Shown here in pieces: positions 13,036-21,060 of a stretch of DNA of 64,000 nucleotides (position 1 is the first letter of the stretch; every line of letters begins with the position of its first letter). The DNA is from Flavobacterium taihuense. Lineage in GTDB: Bacteria > Bacteroidota > Bacteroidia > Flavobacteriales > Flavobacteriaceae. The stretch is taken from NCBI RefSeq assembly GCF_019351435.1, contig NZ_JAHWYN010000002.1, positions 186,001 through 250,000 on the forward strand, read 5' to 3'. The position numbers and the translations under genes were made by a program. Under the pieces are notes generated by a model. That model searched no databases and had not been told where the DNA came from. It saw nothing but the letters and a program-made list of their open reading frames with translations.

Positions 13036-14418
13036 ATGAAAAATAGTAAATTGATATTTATAGCATGGAATATGCTGTTATTCTTAACAGTCGGATGCGA
13101 TAGTTTTACCGAGGTGGACTTACCCTCCTCCCAATTAACAGCCAAAGACGTATTTGAAGACAAAACCACGGCCAATGCCGCTATGGTCGACATTTATACC
13201 AAAATCCGCGATCACGGACTACTTACCGGTTATCCTTCGGGGATTTCGAGTGAACTGGGGCTTTATGCCGATGAACTGATGTTTTATGGAATCTCTGGTA
13301 GCGGTCAATCCAATTTTTATACCAATTCACTATTGGCTTCCGACACCGAAATAGCCGAATTATGGAACAGCAGCTACAACCAGATTTACGCTGCCAATGC
13401 CGTTATTGAAGGGGTCGCTATATCGAAGGCATTGGCGACAGACGATAAAAACCAATTAACGGGAGAAGCATTGTTTACACGGGCACTAATCCATTTTTAT
13501 CTCGTGAATGCTTTCGGCGACATTCCCTATATGTTAACGACCGATTATCAGCAAAACAAAGTGGCGCATCGTCTGCCCGAGAATGAAGTATACTCACAAA
13601 TCAAGGCAGATCTGGAGCAGGCAAGCGCATTGTTGCCCGAAGAATATATAGGACAGGAACGAGTACGTCCAAACAAATGGGCTGCACAGGCGCTATTGGC
13701 AAGAGTGTATCTCTATAAACAGCAATGGGATGAAGCTTCGAATGCGGCCTCGAGGGTCTTGAACCAAACTGGGCTGTATGTTTGGCCTTCGGATATTGGA
13801 ACCGTATTTGGTAAAGGAAGCCAGTCTACAATATGGCAATTGATGCCTGCTATAGAAGGAGCCAACACCTATGAAGCAGGAACATTTATTTTTGTCGAAG
13901 GCCCACCTCCCTCAGTGGCGATTAGCGATCAGCTCATTGCTGCCTTTAGTGATGTAGACCTTCGCAAAACGAACTGGATCAAAGCCGTGACCAACAACAC
14001 CGATATATGGTATCATGCCTACAAATACAAAGAAGCATCCAATACGGGAACTTCGATGGAATACTCCATTGTCTTGAGAATGGCAGAGCAATATCTCATC
14101 AGAGCGGAAGCCCGTGCCCATCAGGGCGATCTTATTGGCGCAAAAGAAGATTTGAATAAAACCCGAAATCTGGCGGGTCTGCCTGATTCGGGAGCTGCTA
14201 CCGCAGCTGATATTATTACCGAAGTATTGCAGGAACGCCGTCTGGAATTCTTCACGGAATTTGGAAACCGCTTTTTCGACTTGAAAAGAACGGGTGGACT
14301 CGATGCGGCATTATCGCCTATTAAACCACAATGGGAGTCAACAGACCGGCTGTTACCCCTTCCCGAATCGGAACTCTTACTTAACCCTAATCTCGCTCCA
14401 CAAAATGCAAATTATTAA
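13036..14418 (+). CDS. SusD/RagB-family nutrient-binding outer membrane lipoprotein
   Basis: A 460-residue lipoprotein with signal sequence and lipobox ending LTVGC at about residue 21. The body has the SusD helical repeats (LTAKDVFEDKTTANAAMVDIY; NKWAAQALLARVYLYKQQWDEASNAA) and the C-terminal hallmark VLQERRLEFFTEFGNRFFDLKR. SusD proteins cap the SusC barrel and bind the substrate on the cell surface. The 3' end overlaps the start of the S9 peptidase gene by 14 bp, so SusC, SusD and the peptidase form one operon. Confidence 0.92.
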   Translation: MKNSKLIFIAWNMLLFLTVGCDSFTEVDLPSSQLTAKDVFEDKTTANAAMVDIYTKIRDHGLLTGYPSGISSELGLYADELMFYGISGSGQSNFYTNSLLASDTEIAELWNSSYNQIYAANAVIEGVAISKALATDDKNQLTGEALFTRALIHFYLVNAFGDIPYMLTTDYQQNKVAHRLPENEVYSQIKADLEQASALLPEEYIGQERVRPNKWAAQALLARVYLYKQQWDEASNAASRVLNQTGLYVWPSDIGTVFGKGSQSTIWQLMPAIEGANTYEAGTFIFVEGPPPSVAISDQLIAAFSDVDLRKTNWIKAVTNNTDIWYHAYKYKEASNTGTSMEYSIVLRMAEQYLIRAEARAHQGDLIGAKEDLNKTRNLAGLPDSGAATAADIITEVLQERRLEFFTEFGNRFFDLKRTGGLDAALSPIKPQWESTDRLLPLPESELLLNPNLAPQNANY

Positions 14419-17035
14419 AAAAAATAGATATTGGAGGTCTCAACGGTTTGTTATCGGTTTTGCCGGTTTCATGTTTTGGTTAGTTACTTGCCCCTCCTGG
14501 GGGCAGGGTAACCAAAAACGACCGCTTACCAAAGACGACTATGCGCTCTGGGGCAAATTCGTGGCAAGAAAAATATCCAATGAGGGCAATTGGGCCAGTT
14601 ATTTAGTGTGGTACGAATCCAAAAAGGACACTTTGTTTGTAAAAAACACCAAAAACAAAACGGCTTATCCTTTCCCTTATGCCAAAGACGGCATCTTTAA
14701 TGGTGAATCACACTTTGGTTGTATCGCTAGAGATACATTACTATTGCAAAACTTAACGACAGGCACGTTTACAAAAACAGCTGGTGTTACTGATTTTGCC
14801 TTTTCAGGTAATGAAAAATACCTGTTACTGCTGAAAAAGCAGGCCAACCAAAAACAAAGTCTCGTTGTTCAGGATAGGGATGGAAAGGCAGTGGTAGAAA
14901 TTCCAAACGTAAGCAAGTGGCGTTTGGAACCCAATCGCAACGGTCTGCTGTATTGTGTGGATTCAGCAGACCAAAATGCAATCGGCTTTTTAAAACTGGG
15001 ATTAAAAATCAAAAAAAATACTATTATATCAGGAAGTAATGGGGCATTTCAAAATTTGAACTGGAAAGGCAATACCATTGTCTTTATCCAAAATTTATCT
15101 GATGATCCGCAGCTTTTCAGTTATAGTATTGACACCAAAAAGCTGAATCATTTTGATGCCAATACTCAGCCAAGCTTTCCCGCAGATATGAAAATCTCTG
15201 ATGCAATCGGCAACACGTTGACGGTATCGGATGATGGTGACCGCATCTTTTTCTGGCTTAAGGAAAACCAGGATAGACTTCGCCCTATTGACCCCGCCAC
15301 TGTACAGGTGTGGAATGCTGCCGACAAACTGGTCTTTGCCCATAAGAAGAATTTTGGGCAGTATACCCTGATGGATAAAATGGCCGTATGGTCTGTGAAA
15401 AGCAACCGTTTTATCCAGATTTCTGACAGGGAAATTCCAAAGGGGTTCCTGAGTGGGGATTACAAACATGCCTTTATTTATGATCCTATTGCCTATGAGC
15501 CCCAGAACAGTTTCGATGGTGAATATGATCTGTATCTAGTTGATTTGACAACCGTTATAAGAAAACGGATACTCGAAAAATATTCTGGTGACAACTCAAC
15601 GGTTCCATCCTCCGACGGAAAATTCCTGCTCTACGCCAAAGAAGGAAACTGGTGGATGTATGACATCGAAAAAGACACACATACCAATATCACCAAAACA
15701 ATACCGGTATCTTTTTTTCGACAGGATCAAGATATGCCCATACAACCGGCTCCCTACGGAGTGGCGGGATGGACAGAGAAAGACAAAAGTGTAATTCTGT
15801 ACGACCAATATGATCTGTGGCAAATCACTGCCGATGCCACCATCAAAAAACGACTGACAAATGGCAGGGAAATACAAAGAACGTATCGCATTAAGGATCT
15901 GATCCCGGAATCTCTTTATCAAAGTGATGAAATTGATACTAAAAAGCCACCGTTACAGCTCAATAACGAATTTGTTTTGAGTGCTATAGACCAGAACTCA
16001 CGGGCATCGGGATTCTGCAAATGGAATCTGAAAAATGGGGTAACTTCGATGGTTTGGGAACAAAAGAAAGTGAATCAGATTATCAAGGCATCCAACAATG
16101 ACAGGTATCTGTACGTGGAGCAAAGTTATGAAGTAGCGCCAAGACTTATGCTTTACGACACAGCACCACAGGAAATCGTACAATCCAATCCCCAACAGTC
16201 TCATTTTTATTGGGGCAAGGCGGAGCCGATACGGTATAACGTGAACGGCAAGGAATTGTCGGGCATACTTTATTATCCGGCGGAATATCAAAGTGGAGTA
16301 AAATATCCTATGATAGTGCATGTCTATCAACGACAGTTCCAGCACTTAAATGATTACGAGAACCCCAGTTCTTATGTGGGTGATGGTTTTAATATCACCA
16401 ATTTTACCACCCAGGGCTATTTCGTTTTATATCCGGACTTAGTCTTAGAGACGGCCAATGTGGGCAAGTCCGCAACTGTCTGTGTTTTGTCTGCCGTGGA
16501 TGCTGTCATTGCTAAAGGTTTTGTCGATCCTCAAAAAGTGGGACTCATTGGACATTCCTTTGGCGGCTATGAAACGGATTTAATCATTACGCAGACCGAC
16601 CGCTTTGCCACTGCTGTTGCAGGTGCCGCATGGACAGATCTTACAAGTGCTTATCTTTATGTGGGTACCACTTTTTACAGACCCGATTTTTACCGTGCGG
16701 AGCATGACCAGTTGCGCATCGGCAAATCACTTTTTGAAGATAGGGAAAGTTATTTGAAAAACTCTCCTGTTTTACAGGCACCAAATGTAAAGACCCCCTT
16801 GCTGGGATGGACAGGCGAAGAGGACCGCCACATCCATTATCTTCAAAGCATGGAATTTTATATGGCTTTGAGACGGCTTAACAAAACACATACCTTACTG
16901 GTGTATCCCGAAGAAGAACACACTCTGTGGAAGCGGAAAAATCAAAAAGACCTTACTTCGAAGGTAGAGCAATGGTTTAATTATTATCTTAAAAATGATC
17001 AACCTCAAAGTTGGATGAAATCCGAATTCTACTAA
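14405..17035 (+). CDS. Secreted S9-family (prolyl oligopeptidase-like) serine peptidase
   Basis: 876 residues from the ATG at 14405; earlier in-frame starts lie inside SusD and lack a signal peptide, whereas this start gives one (FVIGFAGFMFWLVTCPSWG). An N-terminal beta-propeller region precedes a C-terminal alpha/beta-hydrolase domain with the nucleophile motif GHSFGG (Ser about 718), an acidic residue in GEEDRH (about 807) and His in EEEHTLW (about 839), the expected S9 triad. Such enzymes cut peptides in the periplasm or at the surface. The overlap with SusD suggests it processes material imported through the SusCD complex, or a peptide made by the neighbours. Confidence 0.85.
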   Translation: MQIIKKNRYWRSQRFVIGFAGFMFWLVTCPSWGQGNQKRPLTKDDYALWGKFVARKISNEGNWASYLVWYESKKDTLFVKNTKNKTAYPFPYAKDGIFNGESHFGCIARDTLLLQNLTTGTFTKTAGVTDFAFSGNEKYLLLLKKQANQKQSLVVQDRDGKAVVEIPNVSKWRLEPNRNGLLYCVDSADQNAIGFLKLGLKIKKNTIISGSNGAFQNLNWKGNTIVFIQNLSDDPQLFSYSIDTKKLNHFDANTQPSFPADMKISDAIGNTLTVSDDGDRIFFWLKENQDRLRPIDPATVQVWNAADKLVFAHKKNFGQYTLMDKMAVWSVKSNRFIQISDREIPKGFLSGDYKHAFIYDPIAYEPQNSFDGEYDLYLVDLTTVIRKRILEKYSGDNSTVPSSDGKFLLYAKEGNWWMYDIEKDTHTNITKTIPVSFFRQDQDMPIQPAPYGVAGWTEKDKSVILYDQYDLWQITADATIKKRLTNGREIQRTYRIKDLIPESLYQSDEIDTKKPPLQLNNEFVLSAIDQNSRASGFCKWNLKNGVTSMVWEQKKVNQIIKASNNDRYLYVEQSYEVAPRLMLYDTAPQEIVQSNPQQSHFYWGKAEPIRYNVNGKELSGILYYPAEYQSGVKYPMIVHVYQRQFQHLNDYENPSSYVGDGFNITNFTTQGYFVLYPDLVLETANVGKSATVCVLSAVDAVIAKGFVDPQKVGLIGHSFGGYETDLIITQTDRFATAVAGAAWTDLTSAYLYVGTTFYRPDFYRAEHDQLRIGKSLFEDRESYLKNSPVLQAPNVKTPLLGWTGEEDRHIHYLQSMEFYMALRRLNKTHTLLVYPEEEHTLWKRKNQKDLTSKVEQWFNYYLKNDQPQSWMKSEFY

Positions 17036-17063
17036 AAAATATCGTAGATTATTCTAAATAAAA

Positions 17064-17092
17064 GATGCCGCCCAATTACTTGTGGCGGCATC
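17064..17092. terminator. Hairpin between convergent operons
   Basis: GATGCCGCC at 17064-17072 pairs perfectly with GGCGGCATC at 17084-17092. It lies between the end of the S9 peptidase gene and the end of the reverse-strand DUF6520 gene. A long T-run is missing, so it is a plausible but not classic terminator. Confidence 0.55.
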
Positions 17093-17113
17093 CCGATTTA
17101 TGCGAAACTTTAA

Positions 17114-17383
17114 TTACTGTTGATTCCTTTGTAGAGGAATTAAACAAGTTGAAATCGGTTTAGCATAAAGCTGGGCTCCGTCGGGAGCCGTACAGGAAAA
17201 ATTTCCGGAATTGGAACATTCCTGTACCGCTTGACAAGGATTGGCACCAGAAACATGTTTCCAGCCCATGACAGGAGCCACATCCTTAGCACCTTCATTC
17301 ATTGCATTGGTACTCATAGCACCAGCCAATCCCAGTGCAACCACTGCCATTGGCATTACGAAATTAAAAAATTTAGTTTTCAT
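17114..17383 (-). CDS. DUF6520-type small secreted cysteine-rich protein
   Basis: 89 residues with a clear signal peptide (MKTKFFNFVMPMAVVALGLAGAMS) and a mature part of about 60 residues holding four cysteines: NPCQAVQEC, FSCTAP and STCLIP. The Cys pattern and the YAKP segment match what I know of the DUF6520 family, found mainly in Flavobacteriia. Function unknown. It is encoded downstream of a MauE/DoxX-type redox membrane protein on the same strand, suggesting disulfide formation in the periplasm, and converges on the SusCD-peptidase operon. Confidence 0.75.
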   Translation of the reverse strand: MKTKFFNFVMPMAVVALGLAGAMSTNAMNEGAKDVAPVMGWKHVSGANPCQAVQECSNSGNFSCTAPDGAQLYAKPISTCLIPLQRNQQ

Positions 17384-17497
17384 AATAATAAAATTAAAAG
17401 TTATGATCTACTCTTTTTTACAGGTTTTCGATCTGATCCCTGCTATTTGGCCAATAGATTGTTAATACTGTCATTATAATACAGTAGAATTTATATT

Positions 17498-17533
17498 CCC
17501 CTCCTCTGGAGGGGCACCCGTAGGGTGGGGTGG
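17498..17533. repeat. Dispersed CCCCTCC...GGGGTGG palindromic repeat
   Basis: A short GC-rich, partly palindromic element (CCCCTCCTCTGGAGGGG followed by CACCCGTAGGGTGGGGTGG). Near-identical copies occur at 25320-25361 and 26270-26335, and relatives at 19318-19350 and 23520-23562, always between genes. It resembles REP-type dispersed repeats of flavobacteria. Confidence 0.75.
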
Positions 17534-17599
17534 TTTTTTACTCAAAATCATAGCGAAGCAAAATCAGTAAAAACTTGGTGTGTTTTGCTGGCAGCCATA

Positions 17600-19114
17600 T
17601 TATCTTTTATAATTGGAGGTAACCCTTTCATCCAAACTGTAACTGATGATATGATTCCCAATCAGTGCATATAACTTATTATTGTTTACTGTAAAACCCC
17701 TTACTTTTTTGCCATCAACATCGTAGATGCAAAAACTAAATAAATAACTGTTGCCGATAACATCATAAACATCGATGATACTCGACTTTTTCCACAGAGC
17801 ATCCTGTTCATATTTCCCCGGAATTGCAGAATTCACAAACAACAAGTTGGAATAGATCGCACTACTCTTATTAACGAATAAAGGAGGTTTTGAAAACTTT
17901 CTCTCATGATGGTTTTTAACTTTTACGATGCTTAGTTTGGCACGGGTTATAGTATCGATTGTATTGCCCCTGTCATCAATTTTCAAATGCCTATCTACAA
18001 CAGTGAATTGATTCCGATACGCATAGAGATAAATAATCCTTTTCAAACCCACGCTATAAAGTAGTTGGCCATCGGTGTCGAATACACCGTCAAATTGCTT
18101 TTGCAAAATTTCTGGGTTTAATTCTGTTTTTGCAGTATCCGTTAGATTAATAATCCCCATAATGCTCTCCCCATTTAGGGAACTATGGGTGCGCACCGCA
18201 ATTGCAGCTGAATCTATTGCTTGGGCAGTTGAAAAATACTCTCCTCCTTTCTTTAGTAGTTGCGCTTTCCAGTCTTTAATATCACCTCTATAGACACATG
18301 GTATCCGACCATCCAACACGAAAAAATAAGGAGTTTGCACTATAACTTTTACTGCCTGAAAAGGAAGGTCTTTGCGGTCAAGGTGAATAAGCCGTTTTTC
18401 CATTTGGCGTAATTTAGTATCCAATACTGTAATCAATAAAGGAGCGGTAGCATTGCCAAGGTATATTTTATCATTGCCAACACCAGCTATGTAATATGAA
18501 TTCAGTTTAAGATCAACGTCAGAGATTGTGTGAAGAGGCGTATGCGGAAAGCGTCTTGTTAATTTATTATGATAATGTACAATATTCTCAGACATTAGAA
18601 ATAATCCAATCACTAGAGTAATACTGAAAAATGGGATACTGAAAAACAAAGTCAAAATTCTTTTTGATTGCGTCTTACCTGTTGTAAATACAGTATTGGA
18701 AAAATGGAACACTAAAGCTAGTATAGCCAGTACAACAAAAACAGCATTAAAAATTAGATGTTGCGTCCAGTTTAGTTTTTCAAGAACACCTCCACAGGAA
18801 CACGGCACAAAGGAGGTATAATGAAGCACTGTAAAAATGTAAGCCGTAAACAGCACCATTAAACCATACGATGCGAATAAGCCAATAATCCGCAACCTTG
18901 GAATGATCAGGAACACACAAATTACAAGTTCAACAACTGGGACCAGAAAAGAAACCCAGCCTGCAAAAGCACTTAATAATGGTGATTGTCCAAGTTGTAT
19001 ACGGAAATTCTCAAAGTCAAGTAATTTACTGACCCCTGCATAAACAAAAAGTAAAAGATAGAGCAAACAAATAAACTCTAAAATCATGGTTTGTATTTTG
19101 ATATTCAATCTCAT
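17600..19114 (-). CDS. MauE/DoxX-family redox-associated membrane protein
   Basis: About 504 residues from the internal methionine (MRLNIKIQTMILEF); the open frame extends to 19252 via a TTG, but the extra stretch looks unlike the family. The N-terminal half has the MauE/DoxX four-helix layout (LLYLLLFVYAGVSKLLDFENF; SFLVPVVELVICVFLI) with the cysteine motif PCSCGG in a periplasmic loop, expected of thiol-disulfide exchange. The C-terminal half (about 270 residues) is predicted extracytoplasmic and beta-rich, possibly a propeller. It precedes the four-cysteine DUF6520 gene on the same strand, and is probably required to fold it. MauE assignment is confident, partner assignment inferred. Confidence 0.75.
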   Translation of the reverse strand: MRLNIKIQTMILEFICLLYLLLFVYAGVSKLLDFENFRIQLGQSPLLSAFAGWVSFLVPVVELVICVFLIIPRLRIIGLFASYGLMVLFTAYIFTVLHYTSFVPCSCGGVLEKLNWTQHLIFNAVFVVLAILALVFHFSNTVFTTGKTQSKRILTLFFSIPFFSITLVIGLFLMSENIVHYHNKLTRRFPHTPLHTISDVDLKLNSYYIAGVGNDKIYLGNATAPLLITVLDTKLRQMEKRLIHLDRKDLPFQAVKVIVQTPYFFVLDGRIPCVYRGDIKDWKAQLLKKGGEYFSTAQAIDSAAIAVRTHSSLNGESIMGIINLTDTAKTELNPEILQKQFDGVFDTDGQLLYSVGLKRIIYLYAYRNQFTVVDRHLKIDDRGNTIDTITRAKLSIVKVKNHHERKFSKPPLFVNKSSAIYSNLLFVNSAIPGKYEQDALWKKSSIIDVYDVIGNSYLFSFCIYDVDGKKVRGFTVNNNKLYALIGNHIISYSLDERVTSNYKR

Positions 19115-19309
19115 AGCTTCATAGATTTTAATTCCACAAAGCAAAATTCCGAAACTCAAAACCAAAACACTTGTCATTTTGGGAGTAAAACTTGTCCAAA
19201 ACGGATTATAATTAGAGTAGTCATTTCTCTCGCCCTTAAAGTTGCACACCAAAAAACCACGGTAAGGTGAACGCAGACCATAGGGAGCAATCCTAAACGA
19301 GTGCTCTTC

Positions 19310-19430
19310 ATCCCTCTTCTATTCCCCCTTTAGGGGGTTAGGGGGCTCCGATGATTTTTGGTTTAAAATATGGTAGGCTTGATTTTTGTTTCTTTTGCAT
19401 CAAGGCAAATCGAAGATTCAGCGAACACCA
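19310..19430. repeat. Intergenic dispersed repeat pair
   Basis: Contains CCCCCTTTAGGGGG-type palindromic bases followed by a segment (about 19352-19415: GATGATTTTTGGTTTAAAA then GGCTTGATTTTTGTTTC) that is closely similar to 24646-24712. These look like copies of a dispersed flavobacterial repeat that accumulates between genes. The 19253-19499 stretch has no gene. Confidence 0.65.
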
Positions 19431-19499
19431 CTTATAATAAAAATTAAGTGAGCTACAAGAAAAAGCCTCTTCAAATAAAATTACTAGCCATTCGAATAT

Positions 19500-20420
19500 T
19501 TAATCTTCCGGTAGTGTAGTAAAATCAGCTTCATTGCTCTTCAGTTCATAGGGTGAGAGTCCAAAGCGCCTTTTAAAGGATTTTGAAAAATTGGGATAAT
19601 TGTTAAAACCATTCATGACCAAAATATTTTTTAAAGGAATCCCAGTATGTTGAATCATGAAATAAGCTCTTTTCAAGCGTTCGTCATTGTAAAATTGATA
19701 AATACTACTCTTAAAAAAATGACGAAACCCATCTTTCAATTTATGTTCATTAGTCCCAAATTGCCGTGAAAGTAATTTTAGTGAAGGAAGTGGCTCTTCA
19801 AGATGGGCCAAGATATAATCATAGAGTTTCTGAATCAAAAACGCATCTTCTTTTCGATTTTTGACTTGTTTATTGCATTCGTTCTCATACGCCATAGGAT
19901 TATAAGACTCCTGAGGAGCAGGGATGGCAAGGCTTACTATAATTTCCGTGCAATTAATTAATTTCCCAACACTACAGGAAACAGAAATAGGTAAATGCTC
20001 CTTAGTGGTAAAATCCAATCGAACGATTGCTGGCAAGCTAACACCGCCATGGAGCACCTCCTGCAGTTGCTCCACAGAAGCAGCAGTAAGAATATTGGCC
20101 ATGGGCTGATCTATTAAATCTGATTCTGAATAACCTAAAAAGGAAACAATCTCAGGACTAAAACTATTGATGAAAAAATCGGCATCCAAAACAAAATTGG
20201 TTTGGGTGTTGAGTTGCTGCGTATTGTGGGTATTGATATAACCAACATGAAAAATCGATTCTTTTATCTCTTCGGCAACCATATTAATCAAAATTGCGAG
20301 TGTTTCCAATTCGTCATCATAAGGACTTAAAGGAATATGGCTGTTAAAATTTCCCCTTGCCATCTCAAACAGCATTTGATGTACGGTAACAATACGTTCT
20401 TGATTATTCGGTTTTTCCAT
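19500..20420 (-). CDS. PAS-domain AraC-family transcriptional regulator
   Basis: 306 residues. A PAS-like sensor domain lies at about 75-165 (FVLDADFFINSFSPEIVSFLGYSESDL and NILTAAS), and the C-terminal 100 residues form the AraC/XylS double helix-turn-helix: LKLLSRQFGTNEHKLKDGFRHFF, then KNILVMNGFNNYPNFSKSFKRRFGLSPYELK. It senses a small molecule or redox state through the PAS domain and activates nearby genes. It lies downstream of a small STAS-like gene on the same strand and divergent from the oxoamine synthase gene at 21061, whose upstream region holds a set of 21-bp-spaced repeats that are the obvious target. Confidence 0.85.
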   Translation of the reverse strand: MEKPNNQERIVTVHQMLFEMARGNFNSHIPLSPYDDELETLAILINMVAEEIKESIFHVGYINTHNTQQLNTQTNFVLDADFFINSFSPEIVSFLGYSESDLIDQPMANILTAASVEQLQEVLHGGVSLPAIVRLDFTTKEHLPISVSCSVGKLINCTEIIVSLAIPAPQESYNPMAYENECNKQVKNRKEDAFLIQKLYDYILAHLEEPLPSLKLLSRQFGTNEHKLKDGFRHFFKSSIYQFYNDERLKRAYFMIQHTGIPLKNILVMNGFNNYPNFSKSFKRRFGLSPYELKSNEADFTTLPED

Positions 20421-20473
20421 GGCAACTCCAATGTTATCTTTTTTCTATATTCTATTTTCTTTATTTCTTTCTT

Positions 20474-20857
20474 CTAAATAAACTGTCTCAAATAAACCAA
20501 CGCATCTTCTTCTTTGGTGAAAATTTGCGTTGGCACGGTGGGTTTATTAATCTCTAAATAAAAAGCGCTAATCGTTATGGATGCTTTCTCTTGAACGATA
20601 AGCCCCACGGCTTTGGTCAATATGGATCCGGATTGAGCCAAATAATCTCTTCCGGCTTTCTCAGTTGAAATAACACCTCGAATATCGCACAAAACAGGAA
20701 AAGCCACCTTGTTCTGAAAATGAATTCTATCGGTTACAACACACTGGGCGAGCTTCAGGTCAATAATAGTATTGGGTTTATATTTAAAAAAGAGAATACC
20801 GTCGGCAATCCAAAAATGGGCGTAGCTATTCTCATAAAAATCATGGGCTGCAATCAT
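20474..20857 (-). CDS. Small STAS/SpoIIAA-like protein (DUF7793 type)
   Basis: 127 residues, alternating beta strands and helices without transmembrane segments: FWIADGILFFKYKPNTIIDLKLA, then VLCDIRGVISTEKAGRDYLAQ. The fold prediction by eye fits STAS/SpoIIAA-like regulatory domains; I believe it corresponds to DUF7793, which is often found next to PAS-AraC regulators in flavobacterial mobile elements. It is probably co-transcribed with the AraC gene 53 bp downstream and may modulate it. Biochemical role unknown. Confidence 0.55.
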   Translation of the reverse strand: MIAAHDFYENSYAHFWIADGILFFKYKPNTIIDLKLAQCVVTDRIHFQNKVAFPVLCDIRGVISTEKAGRDYLAQSGSILTKAVGLIVQEKASITISAFYLEINKPTVPTQIFTKEEDALVYLRQFI

Positions 20858-20917
20858 GTTTTATGTAATTAAAGGATTATAATTTAACAAAATTAGAAAC
20901 ATTTATAAATAAAGCAG

Positions 20918-20992
20918 TTGTCAATTTGGGATTATTTGTTGCAATTTGACGTATTTGTTGTCTATTCGGGAGTTTGACTTGTCAATTCGGGA
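20918..20992 (+). promoter_or_regulatory. Array of 21-bp-period operator repeats
   Basis: TTGTCAATTTGGGA at 20918-20931, a degenerate copy (TTGCAATTTGACG) at 20939, TTGTCTATTCGGGA at 20958-20971 and TTGTCAATTCGGGA at 20979-20992. Starts are 21 bp apart (20918, 20939, about 20958, 20979). The last copy ends 68 bp before the start of the oxoamine synthase gene. This is probably the binding region of the divergent PAS-AraC regulator. Confidence 0.65.
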
Positions 20993-21060
20993 ATATTAGT
21001 AATTAGATGAAATAACTTTCATTTTTTATAATGACTTTTAAACCCTAAAACAACTAATAA

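Noticed and set aside
14294..14404. Upstream extension of the S9 peptidase inside susD
   Set aside because: It has no signal peptide and lies fully inside SusD; the ATG at 14405 gives a proper signal sequence.
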